From Ryuthela nishihirai (lineage: Eukaryota > Arthropoda > Arachnida > Araneae > Heptathelidae), in assembly GCA_038380435.1 (NCBI GenBank), contig JAWZYU010000034.1, positions 5,128,704 through 5,192,703 on the forward strand: 64,000 bases of DNA, written 5' to 3'. The notes below the pieces were generated by a model. That model had not been told where the DNA came from. It ran no database searches and saw only the letters and a program-made list of their open reading frames with translations. Shown here piece by piece: positions 21,600-32,291 of the stretch. The position numbers and the translations under genes were made by a program. The stretch's first letter is position 1; the number at the start of each line of letters is the position of its first letter.

Positions 21600-24567
21600 A
21601 ATCACGAAATTTCTTTTAAGAGAATTTGTCATCAGCCAATTGTTGAATCACAGGACATGCTTATCAGCTGGTGGATAATCCTGAGCAGAGGTCATCGCAG
21701 GCACCTAAAATATTTGCTTCTACTGGCATCGTCAAATTCTACATTGGAGGAAGTCTTGCAGTGTAGATGGCTTCAGCTTTTAGTGGTGGGGGAACGGGGC
21801 TTTTCCCCATGTCTATAATTAGGGGGCTGTTTGATATTGTCGCCATTTCCTCTCTCAATAAATATAGTTTCTTTAAACATCCCACTAACCATTTTCTCTC
21901 CATAGGTAACTGGAATGCGAGGACTCTGCACAAAATTTTTTTTCTTGATCTCCTCACACAAGAATTCTACCGTTATAATTTATTTTTCTCGGCTTGCAAG
22001 AGACCAGATGGACAAAGGTCAGATTCTTAAAAATACTCTTAAATTTCTCTTTTCATGGAGGAACGATAATAAATATCACCAAGGCGCGAGTCTGCTTCTC
22101 AGCAGACACGCTAGTGATGCTCTTTTAGGATATGAGTGCATTAATGAAAGGTTTCTTACAGCAAAATTTCAGACAAGCATTAAAGACTTGAATGTTATCT
22201 GCTGTTATGCCCCCACTGAGGATGAGGATGTTTTACAGACAACTTCGGGATATTTTGAATTCTGTCAAGAAAGGAGATATTACCCTTGTTCTAGGTGACT
22301 TCAATGCAAAAGTTGGTACTGACTCTGACCTTTGAGGAGGAGTGATAGGCCCTTTTGGTATTGGTAGCTGCAATGGGCAACATCTCCTACAGGTAAGTAA
22401 ACTCAATGGTTTCAGAATAACTTAACAATTATTATAAACAATACAACATACACAAGTACGCATGGGTTTCACCAGATGGGTTGCATAAGAATATGATAGA
22501 TTATATATTAATTAAGTAGTTCTGTTAGGAATACCAGGTCATATAGGGGAGCTGAAGTTGGATCTGACCGTTATCTTGTTAAAAGTGTCTTGCAACTTAA
22601 ACTTAAAAAGTGTTGTGTTAAGGTTAAAAAAATTTTACCTTTAATACTGAAGCTCTGAAAGATCCAGTTATAGCTAAAGCTTAATATGATAGGTTACTTA
22701 GTCATTATGACAGTCATGGTTTGCTTACTATTGAAGTTGACGAAGAATGGGACCATTTTAAACTGGCTTTTTTGGAAACTAACAGTACTCTTTTAGGGAA
22801 AAAGGAGCAGAGGAGACAGAATTATCTGAGTGATAAGGCACTTGAGCTTATTTCAGAAAGAAAGAACAGCAGGAATGTCCTTAATCAATACCCTAATAGA
22901 AAGCATTACAGATAGCTTAATAAACGTGTAAAGGGTTAGTTAGCTGCTGCTAAGAATCTTTGGCTTGATGACACAGCTGAGAAAACAGACAACACAACAG
23001 CAGAGAACTGTACCAGATAGTTAATGTTTTGTGTGGTAGAAAACGGACAGGTATATAGGGATTGAAGGATAAATGGGGTAAGGATATAGAAGGGGAGGAT
23101 TCTCTCATGGCTAGGTGGGCTGAGCATTTCAGTGACGTTCTAAACAATGTAGTTAGTTCTACTTCCATTGTTTGCAATGATGATAGATGCATTGGTGGCT
23201 TTAATGTTGGCCCTATAACACAATCTGAAGTTATTTTGGCTGTTTCAAAACTTAAATTCATAAATTCCCTGGTGTAGATGAATTATGGAAATGCTTAGAG
23301 CTGGGAATGTTTCAGTTACCACTTGGATGACTGAAATTTTAAATATCTTTTATGATAAAGGCATGGTTCCTAAGGATTTTACCAGAGCTATTATTATCCC
23401 CATTTTCAAAAAAGGTGATCGCAGTTCTTGTGATAACTATAATAGTATCAGCCTACTCTCTGTTCCAGGGTAAGTTCTTTGCATGATTGTGCTTAATAGA
23501 ATTAAGAATCTGGTTGACAGGCAATTGCGTGATGAGCAATGTGGATTCAGAAGTGGTAGGGGATGTGTGGATCAAATATTTTCACTTAGGCAGATTCTTG
23601 AGAAATGTTTAGTTTCAGAAACCTTTGTTTGCTAGCTTTGTTGATTTCAAAAAGGCTTTCGACTCTGTTGATCGTCATAATTTGTGGTTGATTATGATCA
23701 TATGGTATACCAGACAAGTTAGTTAACATAATGAAAGCTCTCTATAATAACACTGCGTCGTGAGTGAGAGTTTTTAAGTCTTGTAGCAATTGGTTTAGCA
23801 TTACTTCTGGTGTTCGACAAGGACGCATTTAGTCTCCTTTTCTCTTTAGTTTGGTTATTGATTACGTTATGCGAAATTCATTGCAAGGGAAAGTTTTTGG
23901 CCTTAAATGGTCTGGAGATACTAAAATTCTGATTCAGATTATACTGATGATTTCGCCCTTTTGGCAAATGATATTGATGAGATGAACTCTTTCATTTGAG
24001 CTGTTGATGAGACTGGTAGTAGAGTAGGTTTGGTTATAAACAGAGAAAAAACTAAAGTGATGAAAATTGGTCAGGCAGGTTGTGATTCAGTTCATCTGAA
24101 TGGTTGCAGTCTTGAGCAGCTGTCACAGTTTAATTACCTTGGTAACTATGTAACAGATACTGGTGATATGGGGCATGCAATTAACAGACGAATAGGGATT
24201 GCTGCCAGGACTTTTAAGAATCTATGGAGATTAGCTGTATATGTCTATTTCTCCACGAAGACTAAAATTAGACTGTATAATGGTTTGGTTCTTTCTAGTG
24301 TTAGTTATGGTAGTGAAACTTGGGCACTTTGTAAACAACAGGAAACTAGACGCTTTTGATTCTAGATGCTTACGCAGTAACTTGGGCATTAGGTGGTTCA
24401 ACTTTGTAACTAATGATGAGGTAAGGCAAAGGAGTCAGCAACCTTCTAAGCAGAATATTGTGGAGAGAGAGACTCCATTGGTTTGGCCATGTTGCCCGTA
24501 TGGATAATTATAGATTGGCGAATAGGGTTATGAACAGTGTGCCTAAAGGCTTCAGAAAGAGACCATA
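21600..24567 (+). mobile_element. RTE-like LINE, copy C (5' region, endonuclease and RT, decayed)
   Basis: This copy carries the longest 5' region in the window (about 21640-21900), matching the 9050-9300 part of copy B. The endonuclease starts near 21910 (GNWNARTLHK) and continues in broken frames through ICCYAPTEDED and the region encoding GDFNAKVG. RT pieces follow at 23062-23473 (WAEHFSDVLNNVV, IPIFKKGDRSSCDNY), with the YADD region near 23940. The C-terminal block (WFGHVARMDNYRLANRVMNS) is at 24458-24540. Many stops and indels are present. It ends abruptly at 24566-24567, where a mariner inserted at a TA; no RTE sequence resumes after 26147. Confidence 0.85.
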
Positions 24568-24719
24568 CAGGGTGTTTCAAAAACTCTCTGTACAAATTTC
24601 AATGGGAGATAGGGAACACCAGGACAAACCTTTTTTGTCTATAAATGTATGTCCACTGATGTAACCCTTCGGTGCCAGAGGGTGCTGACAGAAATATCGG
24701 TGGAGCTGGTACATAACTG

Positions 24720-25683
24720 AATAGAAACAAGTGTGAACATGTTTATTTAAAGGTGCTCAAAGTTGCGACTAGCAACAGCATTGCATGCATGACAGCGTCG
24801 AAGCATTGATTACTGTACATGTTGAAAGATTCCTGGAATTTTGCGAACAGTTGCAGCAGCAACAGCGATTCTTGCAACGAGGCCTTCATCTGAGTCAATG
24901 AGAGTCTCGTACACGAAGTTCATGTGTTCCCAGAGGAAGAAATCGATACGTTAAATTGGGTGATCTTGGTGGCCAGATGATGGGTCCACCCCAGCAGTCC
25001 TGGCAACGTTTCTTCAAGAAATACCCAATAAATCTGTCCGTTTAGTCAGGTAGACAGTAGGTATGGCCCAATCAAAATGTCATGGATGATACCCGCCCAA
25101 ACATCGATGGCAAATCATTGTTGGTAACTATGTGCCATTGTGGCAGGTGGATTTTCGTGCACCCAGACGTGAGAATTGTGTACATTAAACACACCCTCAA
25201 ATGTGAAAGAGGTCTCATCTGAGAAGAGCACATGAGCTGAAAAATCAGGCTGCACTGTGGTCTGTTGCAGAAACCAGCACAGAAATTTCACATGAAGAAG
25301 GTAACCCTGAGGTTGCGATGTCTGGACTCTCTGACAATGATATGGATGTAACTGCTGCTTCTGCAACACTCTCCACATGAGGGCATGGTTCACACCCAGG
25401 CTACGTGCAACAGCTCGCATGCTTGTGCCTCGATTGTCCTCAATCTGCCATAGAATCTTCCATTTCAGGAGTGCACACGGTTCTCTCCCGACCAGTATTA
25501 TGCATGTATGCATGGGATGTTATAGTTTCTCGCAGTTGCCGGTGAAAACACACAAATGTTTGGTGGTTTGGCACACTTCTGTTTTTGGAAGCACTGTCGG
25601 TACAACCTCACAGCAGCTCTTCCATTTACATTGGCAGTCCCATATGTCAGATGCATGTCAGCCATCTCAGCATCGTGAAACAC
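24720..25683 (-). pseudogene. mariner C transposase remnant
   Basis: Minus-strand pieces preserve the N-terminus (EMADMHLTYGTANVNG), the helix-turn-helix region (SMRAVARSLGVNHALMW) and the first DDE block (VLFSDETSFTFEGVFNVHNSHVW). These are clearly related to the intact transposases at 13549 and 48424. The second catalytic block (the HDGAPAH equivalent) was not found, consistent with an internal deletion. Frameshifts occur between 25500 and 25520 and again below 25115. An SINE2 sits immediately upstream of the start codon. Confidence 0.8.
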
Positions 25684-25693
25684 TCCATGTTAC

Positions 25694-25927
25694 CCTTTGG
25701 GTTGGTATTTACCTCTGAGCGGCACTTTTTTTGCACACCATGGGCTAAATGGCCAGGTCACATGGACCCTGAAGGCTCAGAGAAGGTTGGGGGAGGGGAC
25801 CCACTGGAACAGCTGTTGGGAGACAGGTGGCAGTTTCCCATCAAGGCCATCCTGCATGTTCTTTAACATGCACAGGGTATGGCTCTCCCACACACAGGAC
25901 CATGGCTTAACATCCCATCCGATGGAG
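25694..25927 (-). repeat. SINE2 copy nested in mariner C, head missing
   Basis: The 9-bp duplication CCATGTTAC flanks the insert at 25685-25693 and 25928-25936. The related element at 49741-50182 has the uninterrupted site (CATGTTACACGTAATG near 49966), confirming the boundaries. The copy lacks the tRNA-like head, so it is 5'-truncated. Confidence 0.9.
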
Positions 25928-26251
25928 CCATGTTACACGTAATGTAACATTTACGAATATTGACGGCAAACACAAGTCTGTTCTCCATTCCCACTTTGCT
26001 GCTCTAGCCAATTGCAGCGCCACCAAACTGTGCCCTCTAGCACTGAAGGGTTACATCAGTGGACATACATTCATAGACTAAAAAGGTTTGTCTTGGTGTT
26101 CCCTATCTCCAACTGAAATTTGTACAAAGTTTTGAAACACCCTGTATATTATTAGCATTCTTTTATAAAACATTTTACATTTTCATATCCAATTTGTTCT
26201 TAAATACTTTACACAGAAATATTCTTACTTGGCAAAATAAAAAGTTGGCAA

Positions 26252-26366
26252 CCAAGTTCACACACATCTTGTTAAGGAAAGCTCGACTATAGTTTGCACT
26301 GGTAGAATCATTGAATACACATCTTGTCAGGAAAGCTCGACTATAGTTTGCACTGGTAGAATCATC
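26252..26366 (+). repeat. tandem duplication, two units of about 56 bp
   Basis: The unit containing AAGCTCGACTATAGTTTGC and ACTGGTAGAATCAT occurs twice, beginning near 26262 and 26319, with few differences. Confidence 0.85.
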
Positions 26367-26751
26367 GAATCAAGTGTCATGGGCCACTATAAAATGGTGA
26401 CCAACCTGCAGTTCGGCATTATTGTTTTTCAGTGCATGAGCATTAGTGTCATCACTATAACAGATAATGCTAAGATTCTGGATAATGTCTATAACATTAA
26501 AATTCATATTGATAATACAAAATTAGCTGATGTAGCCCTGTTTTACAAAGTAAATGCTGTGATTGCCTATATAACAACAAATAATGATTACAAAATGAAT
26601 ATGAAAAATTATATGTCGATTATATATGACAAATAATTACTATTAAATTTGAATTTATCATTTTTTCTAATTATTATCAGTGGGGCAGTATCCCAGGTGA
26701 CCTGGATCTACAGAAAAATCAATTTCTGTGAAATTCAGCATTTTGTGCTTG
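26367..26751. other. intronic DNA, nothing recognised
   Basis: A+T-rich; the open frame at 26379-26636 has a low-complexity, Asn/Ile-rich composition and no recognisable motif. Confidence 0.4.
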
Positions 26752-26936
26752 ATGGCCGAGTGGTTAACGCACTTGCTACTGATCTAAGGGACCTGGGTTC
26801 GAGCCCCGGGTAAGGCATGGATGTGTGTGTCGTTTTTCTGCAGAGGTCCTGCCATCCTCTCAGACCTTCTACTCTGGCATATAAACTGACAGCCTCCTGT
26901 CAGACTTCTGTGGCAAGCAGCTTCTTGAGGGGGTAT

Positions 26937-26967
<31 letters not shown>
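26752..26967 (+). repeat. SINE1 copy, near full length
   Basis: The tRNA-like head has box A (ATGGCCGAGTGGTTAACGC) and box B (GGTTCGAGCCCC). A body of about 130 bp follows, containing GAGGTCCTGCCATCC and GACAGCCTCCTGTCAG, then GGGGGTATTTA and an (ATTT)n tail. The head is a good RNA polymerase III promoter. Confidence 0.88.
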
Positions 26968-27149
26968 TACACACTTTGTCTCCATATATCTAAAATTACT
27001 ATTATATATATACATATATATTATGCAAATACATATATTTACATCAAATTATTCAATAAAATTCACTCCAGCCATAAATTAAATGTGAAATAAAAAAATT
27101 TCAGCAGCCATTTAACATATTATTGCTGTTTCCTATTTCATTGATCTCC

Positions 27150-27770
27150 ATGCAGCCATGAGCTACAGAGGTTCAACATACTCTCCAATTTTGTTCTCCA
27201 AACAAGGCTGTCCTGGACTATAGCCACTGCATGCACAATGTCTGCCCACCACATCCTAAATTTCCTCCTTTTCCTGAGGCCTTTAGGTATAGTTTGATAA
27301 CCTTATTTACAAATCTGCAGCTATTCATATAGGCAACATAGCCAAATCAAATGCAGTCTCTCTCTCACAATATGCTGTTCAATCATAATCACTACAATCT
27401 CAGTAAAACTAACCACACAGTTTAGAACATCGGTGAAGCATTCAGTCATGACAGAATCCACACCTTCAACCACCTTACCATGCCTAACCCTCAATCCCTG
27501 GGTACCTGTTTCTTCCCACATGAAAAGATTAACTATCTGGTACAACTTTCTGCTATTGTGTTGCCTAGCTGCTTCCTCTGCTTTGTCAGCCAAGCTATCA
27601 AGCCAAAAATTTTTATCAGCCGTTAACTGATCTTTACATGTTTATTAAGCTCTTTGTAATGCTGTCTGTTAGTAGTAATATGTGTTGATTCATATTATTC
27701 CTTAGTTCCTTCTTTGAAAAGTAAGCTCCAGTGCCTTATCACTCAAATAACTGTCTTCTCTGCTCCTTTT
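27150..27770 (-). mobile_element. RTE-like LINE, copy E (old, internally deleted)
   Basis: The 3' part (27150-27375) matches copy A positions 1-215. The linker region upstream of the RT (27375-27770, protein pieces MADKAEEAARQHNSRKLYQIVN) matches copy A near 1520-1900. The whole RT between them has been deleted. Similarity is clearly lower than for copies A, C and D. Confidence 0.8.
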
Positions 27771-27834
27771 GCTTCCTATTGCTTTTGGCTGACATTTGTC
27801 GATTGGTCGGTTTGTGGATTTGACAAAAAGTTCT

Positions 27835-28480
27835 TCCACCTATCTTTCGAATGCAATGGAGAAACTTAATGATTTATGTACCAAATGAAAGCTTATGACA
27901 CAGGGAGTGTCATAAGATATAAAATAGACCCCCCCCTGCTTTCTTCTCCCCTAAAAAATGGGGGAAATGCAAAACATTTGTTCCACTATATCTCCAGAAT
28001 GCAAATGCCAAATGTATCAAGATATACATCAAATGATAGCTTCTGATGCCAAGAATGTTGTAGGGTATGAAATATTGACCCCATACTTTCTTCTCTCCTA
28101 AAAATGGGGAACAATGTGAAAATGATCATTCCTCTATATTTCCTAAACACGAATGTGGAAGGTAATAAGCTATATGTTGAATGAAGCAGGAGTGTTGTAG
28201 GCTATAAAAATAGTCCCCCCACCATGCTCACCTTCCCCTAAAATTGGGAAATATAAAAGTCTTTCTACTATATTATCGGAATGCGAGGGCCTAGTTACAA
28301 GTTAGGTGTCAAATAAAAGCTCGTATAATGATCGTAAACTATTTAGAATTTTGCCCCCACTATTCTCCTAATAAAATGTGGGAGGGAGGGTTGACTTTAA
28401 TGAGTCATATCTCAAATTAAAGCTTGCAACATCTCCAATGTCATGGGCTACCTCAAACCTGAATCCAAAAGGGTGGTAAA
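27835..28480 (+). repeat. degenerate tandem array, unit about 130-150 bp
   Basis: Four to five diverged units repeat the order: CTATATCTCC-(G/A)AATGC block, a TCAAATGAAAGCTT-like block, a TGTTGTAGG(C/G)TAT block, ACCCCC...CTTTCTTC and CCTAAAAATGGGG. Starts are near 27836, 27987, 28133 and 28269, with a partial unit after 28410. No open frame persists across units. Confidence 0.7.
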
Positions 28481-28525
28481 TGTGCTTGATATTTATAAGT
28501 CATAAATCAAAGTTTCTGAAGGTAG

Positions 28526-28848
28526 GTGTTTTTAGTGACAACAAAAAAAATTAAAAATTTGAAAAATGCCCATCTTTCTATACTGCCCTAAAAAGTAGAA
28601 AATAAACCTAAAGCATATTGATGGTGCAATCAGTCACTGAGTTTGCATTCACTTCAAAGGAAGATAGGGCACTGATTTACATACTCACAAGATTGCCAGT
28701 GCCCTATCTTCTTTGAAATGAATACAAACTCTGACGGATTGAACCATCAATATGCTTCAGGTTTATTTTCCATTTTTTAGAGCCATATAGGAAGATAGAT
28801 ATTTTTTAAAATTTTTAATTTATATTTTTTTTTTACTTAAAACAGTAT
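28526..28848. repeat. long foldback (inverted repeat) element
   Basis: Arms of about 150 bp (28526-28677 and 28703-28848) are complementary around a loop of about 25 bases. The best-matched part is AATAAACC(T)(A/G)AAGCATATTGATGGT with its complement, and GTGCCCTATCTTC near the loop. It directly follows the tandem array. No target duplication was identified. Confidence 0.85.
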
Positions 28849-29639
28849 TATTAGTGTCAAGAAATACCTGATTAAGCTGATCCCTTTCTTGTAATTTTCT
28901 TATCACCAATTAAATGTTCTTTCATTTAGTATATAACATGACCTATTTCTGTTGTTTGTTATTTTTTTAAAAGAAAAATTCTAAAGTTGACTTGTTTATT
29001 TGACTGATCACAGGTGGTGAAAAGCCTGAATTTCCTCACATTAGTGAGAAAGAAATTTGACAAAGACTGATTTTTTTTTTTATTTAGGTAAAATTTTATT
29101 TTTCTATTACTCAAAAAAAAGTAGCCTTTCTATTCATATGCAGTATAATATATAGCAATTTTCAAGTGACACAAATGCTTCACAGATTTGTGCAATTTTG
29201 TAGAAGACAACCCAAGATCCGGGCAACCAAGCAAGTCAATTCATCATCGTTTGTCATTTGTGTGACTGTCTGTGCACCACTTAAGCCTCACACAGTAACA
29301 TATCACTTCTCATTTTCCAGTTCAGCTATAGACTGAAAAAAAAATACCCAAAAGAAAAAAACTGATAATGAATCCTTTTCAAAGTGAGAAAATCAAAGAC
29401 TGACTGCTTGCTGTTACTTGCCATCCCAATGTAAAATTTCAACTTGCGCACACTACTCTATGCCCTTGAAAAGTTGGTGTTGCTAGATATCATTAACACA
29501 TACAAAAAAACTGCTATTTGTTAGCAATGGCAGTCCAGGAATTAAATTGTGTAATTTACACTGTGTCTTTGCCACTTACAACCGTGTCATTTTGCCACTG
29601 CAGATAATTTCTAATAACGAATGTTTGCACGATAATTTC
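28849..29639. other. intronic DNA, nothing recognised
   Basis: A+T-rich. A short duplication of GATAATTTCTAATAACGAAT occurs at about 29605-29650. No gene or known repeat was assigned. Confidence 0.4.
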
Positions 29640-29990
29640 TAATAACGAATCTACCCACTGCATCCAAGGTCTCCCCCTACTTTTTTTTTGAGACCTTTAG
29701 GCATGCTGTTCACAATTCTATTAACTAATCTGTAGTTAAGCATACAAAGCAACATGACCAAACCAATGCAGTCTATGCAAGTGATGTTGATCAAAAGTGG
29801 TTAGCTGACCCCTTTGTTGAATTTCATTATCACTAACATAATCAAACCAACTAATGCCCAAGATGATGCACAAGCATCAAGTTTTCTGTTGCCTTTTGCT
29901 TACAAAGAGTCCAAGTGTCACGATGATAGAAAACTTTAAAAAGACCAAACTATTACTGAACCTAATTTTAGTTTTTATGTGTACATTGCA
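29640..29990 (-). mobile_element. RTE-like LINE, copy F (3' fragment, old)
   Basis: Matches copy A positions about 70-420 (CCCACTGCATCCAAGGTCTC, AACTAATGCCCAAGATG, TCCAAGTGTCACGATGATAG), with many substitutions and short deletions. Confidence 0.75.
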
Positions 29991-30599
29991 TTACCTACAT
30001 ATATTTGGGTTCAGAAACAGCCTGCTTCCTGTCAGCCTGGAGGTGTACAAAATCCTCCAGGGTCAAGAGTTTTAAAAAGGACTTATTTTACCAATACTTT
30101 TAATTACATTTAATGAAATACACTAATTAACATTATGAAATTGAGTTTTTTAGCCAAAATTTTTGCTGCAATTAAATTTTTCTTTTGGTCTATTCCTTTT
30201 ATTAGTTACTTAAGAATGAGGTTCTGATGTTGTGAATTTTATTTTCTGAAAAACACTCTAATATTAACTTTTCATAAACCTGACAATTTAAGGGTTAATT
30301 TTTTTAGTCATATACAAGACAAGATAAATCCACAAAATATGCATGATTATATAAAAAAATTATCACAATACGCAAAATATCATAACAGTTGTAACAATGA
30401 AATTAAAATAATATATATTATTGGTTTCAATTTTTTTTTTACACAATTGTCCAGTTTCTTTTACAAGAAAACATATATATTCTGTGACAAAAAAATCAAA
30501 GCACCCTGAAGCAAGAATCCAATCTTGCTGAAACCTTGCTCATGCAATAAGGGTTGTAAAGATAAAGAATTGATTAAAATTTTACAACAGGGCTCTATA
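29991..30599. other. intronic DNA, nothing recognised
   Basis: A+T-rich with no assignable gene or repeat. Confidence 0.4.
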
Positions 30600-31165
30600 T
30601 TGAAGGACAATGGCTCCATAAGTACATAGTACAGCCACCTCTGGCAGCGATGCATGCTGATATCCAGTATGGCATTGAGTCAAACAACAGTCTGTTATCC
30701 TGTGGCAGATTCTGCCATGCATGCTCTAATTGCTGGGCTAGTTTGTTGACATTCCGGGATGGCTGCAATGCATGTCCCATATGTGCTTGATTGGTGAGAG
30801 GTCTGGAAACCTGGCTGGCCATGGGAGGGTTTGAAAATCATGAAGACATTCCTGGGAGAGATGAGCCGTATATGGCCTGGCATTAAAGTGTTAGTAAATG
30901 GCCTCTGGAAGATGTGACAGCAAAGGCAACATGACTGGTCACAGGATGTCATCAATGTACTGCTGTGGTGTTAAGGTAGCACTACTAGGGAAATATGGTT
31001 GAATGATGCCATCCGATGTTCCACTATATAGGAAAGTACTATATCTGTTGGATGGCAGCATGCCACATGTGTTTGCTGATTGATGCAAAATTGGAAACTG
31101 ATTATTAAATCTGCGAAGTAGTAGAGAAGGAACCTGTGAAAAAGAGCTGCATTTCACAAAAGTTA
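30600..31165 (-). pseudogene. Tc1-like transposase relic (C-terminal part)
   Basis: Minus-strand frames carry the end of a Tc1-type DDE transposase. FQTSHQSSTYGTCIA, read one frame over, is PDLSPIKHIWDM, the normal DLNPIEHLWD block with the catalytic Glu changed to Lys. The C-terminus NVNKLAQQLEHAWQNLPQDN...FDSMPYWISACIAARGGCTMY follows in the usual order. Frameshifts and substitutions show age. The N-terminal half is not recognisable; it may continue beyond the SINE2 insertions at 31395 and 31852, since DNA to about 33300 has similar composition, but I see no motif that proves it. Confidence 0.7.
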
Positions 31166-31394
31166 TCTAATTCAATTAGTTCATTCATATCTGGAATGTG
31201 AAAACTTTCGAGTTTTAAGCTGTGCCAAGGAATTATTGCCAATAAGATTTGGTAGCAATATGGTCGAAGTTTATACTGTAATTTTGTAAATGAATTGTGC
31301 CAAGAGTAGACTATTTTTGAAGGGGGAATTTCAAGCTTTTTTTTTAAATGGTTATCGCTACCATTAAATCAATTAATTGGGACCAATGTTCAAG

Positions 31395-31725
31395 TTCCAA
31401 CTCTCGGGATTTCGTGGAGGGTTGAGAGAGGGGACCCACTGTACAGCTGTTGGGAAATTGGTGTCAGCCTCCCATCATGGTCATCCAGCATGTTATTTAA
31501 TGTGCTTGGGGTGTGGCTCTCCCACACACGAGGCCAAGGCTTAATGTCCCATCCAACGGATGGCAGCCTTTTCAAGCCTAACTGTAACCCCTATTCACTG
31601 TGGGCTGGGAGAGGAGTTTAGCAGAGAAAAATCTCTACACTTGCCCAGCTGGGACCCAAACCTGAGAATTGCAGTTTATGAGCTAGGCATGCTACTGAGT
31701 GAGACTCCCCAAGCACTACTAGGGA
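31395..31725 (-). repeat. SINE2 copy, old
   Basis: Blocks GGGACCCACTG, CAGCTGTTGGG, TGGCTCTCCCACACACG, GATGGCAGCCTTTTCAAG and CAGCTGGGACCCAAACCTGAG appear in family order, with tRNA-like head remnants to about 31725. Confidence 0.8.
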
Positions 31726-31851
31726 AGGGGTGACCAGATGCCATAGAAGATGGCTCCCCAAATTGTAACACCAGGTGTTATGGCTATGTGCTACTCCATA
31801 CTGTAAGCCAGATCAGGGAGCTAGCCTGACCTCCTCCAGATTATGGATTGG

Positions 31852-32272
31852 ATTGTTTTACCTCTGAGCGGCACTTTTTTGCACACCATGGGCTAAATGG
31901 CCAAGTCACATGGACCCCGAAGGCTCAGAGAAGGTTGGGGGAGGGGACCCACTGGAAGAGCTGTTGGGAGACAGATGGTAGCCTCCCGTCAAGGCTATCC
32001 AGCATGTTCTTTAACGTGCACAGGGTATGGCTCTCCTGCACACGGGGCCACAACTTAACGTCCCACCCGATGGACGGCGGCCTTTCCAAGCCCATCGGTG
32101 TCCCCTACTGACCGTGGGCAGGGCGGGGAATTTTGCGGAGATAAATCTCAACGCTGACCTAGCTGGGACTCGAACCTGGGAACTACAGATGGCAGCCTTT
32201 TCAAGGAGGGGGGCGGGGATGGCTCAGTTGGTAGCGAGCCTGGCACGCTACCAACTGAGCCATCCCCGCCCC
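31852..32272 (-). repeat. SINE2 copy, best preserved, with rearranged head
   Basis: Flanked by a 19-bp duplication (CCTCCAGATTATGGATTGG, one mismatch) at 31833-31851 and 32273-32291. From the tRNA end on the minus strand, SINE2 consists of a head resembling tRNA-Met (GGCTCAGTTGGTAGCG box A; in other copies an anticodon loop CTCATAA; box B GGTTCGAGTCCC), a body of about 300 bp, and an end of type GGTAAAACAACCC. In this copy the head is replaced by a perfect hairpin (32205-32277) and the anticodon part is lost. Confidence 0.9.
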
Positions 32273-32277
32273 CCTCC
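32205..32277. repeat. perfect 32-bp hairpin at the SINE2 head
   Basis: Left arm 32205-32236 and right arm 32246-32277 are exact inverted copies around the 9-base loop AGCCTGGCA. The arms contain the box A segment ATGGCTCAGTTGGTAGCG in both orientations and include five bases of the target duplication. Confidence 0.95.
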
Positions 32278-32291
32278 AGATTATGCATTGG

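Larger units (their letters stand above)
24568..26144 (-). mobile_element. mariner-family transposon C, inactive
   Basis: The element begins CAGGGTGTTTCAAAA and ends with its inverted copy; TA lies on both sides (24566-24567 and 26145-26146). The inverted repeats are about 115 bp (24568-24682 and about 26030-26144). They differ from those of mariners A and B, so this is a third family. Its transposase is broken and an SINE2 is nested inside. A 442-bp deletion derivative lies at 49741-50182. It inserted into RTE copy C. Confidence 0.9.

Noticed and set aside
26752..26815. Functional tRNA gene at SINE1 heads
   Set aside because: Box A and B are present, but the same head with the same 130-bp body recurs at five loci, so it is a SINE.
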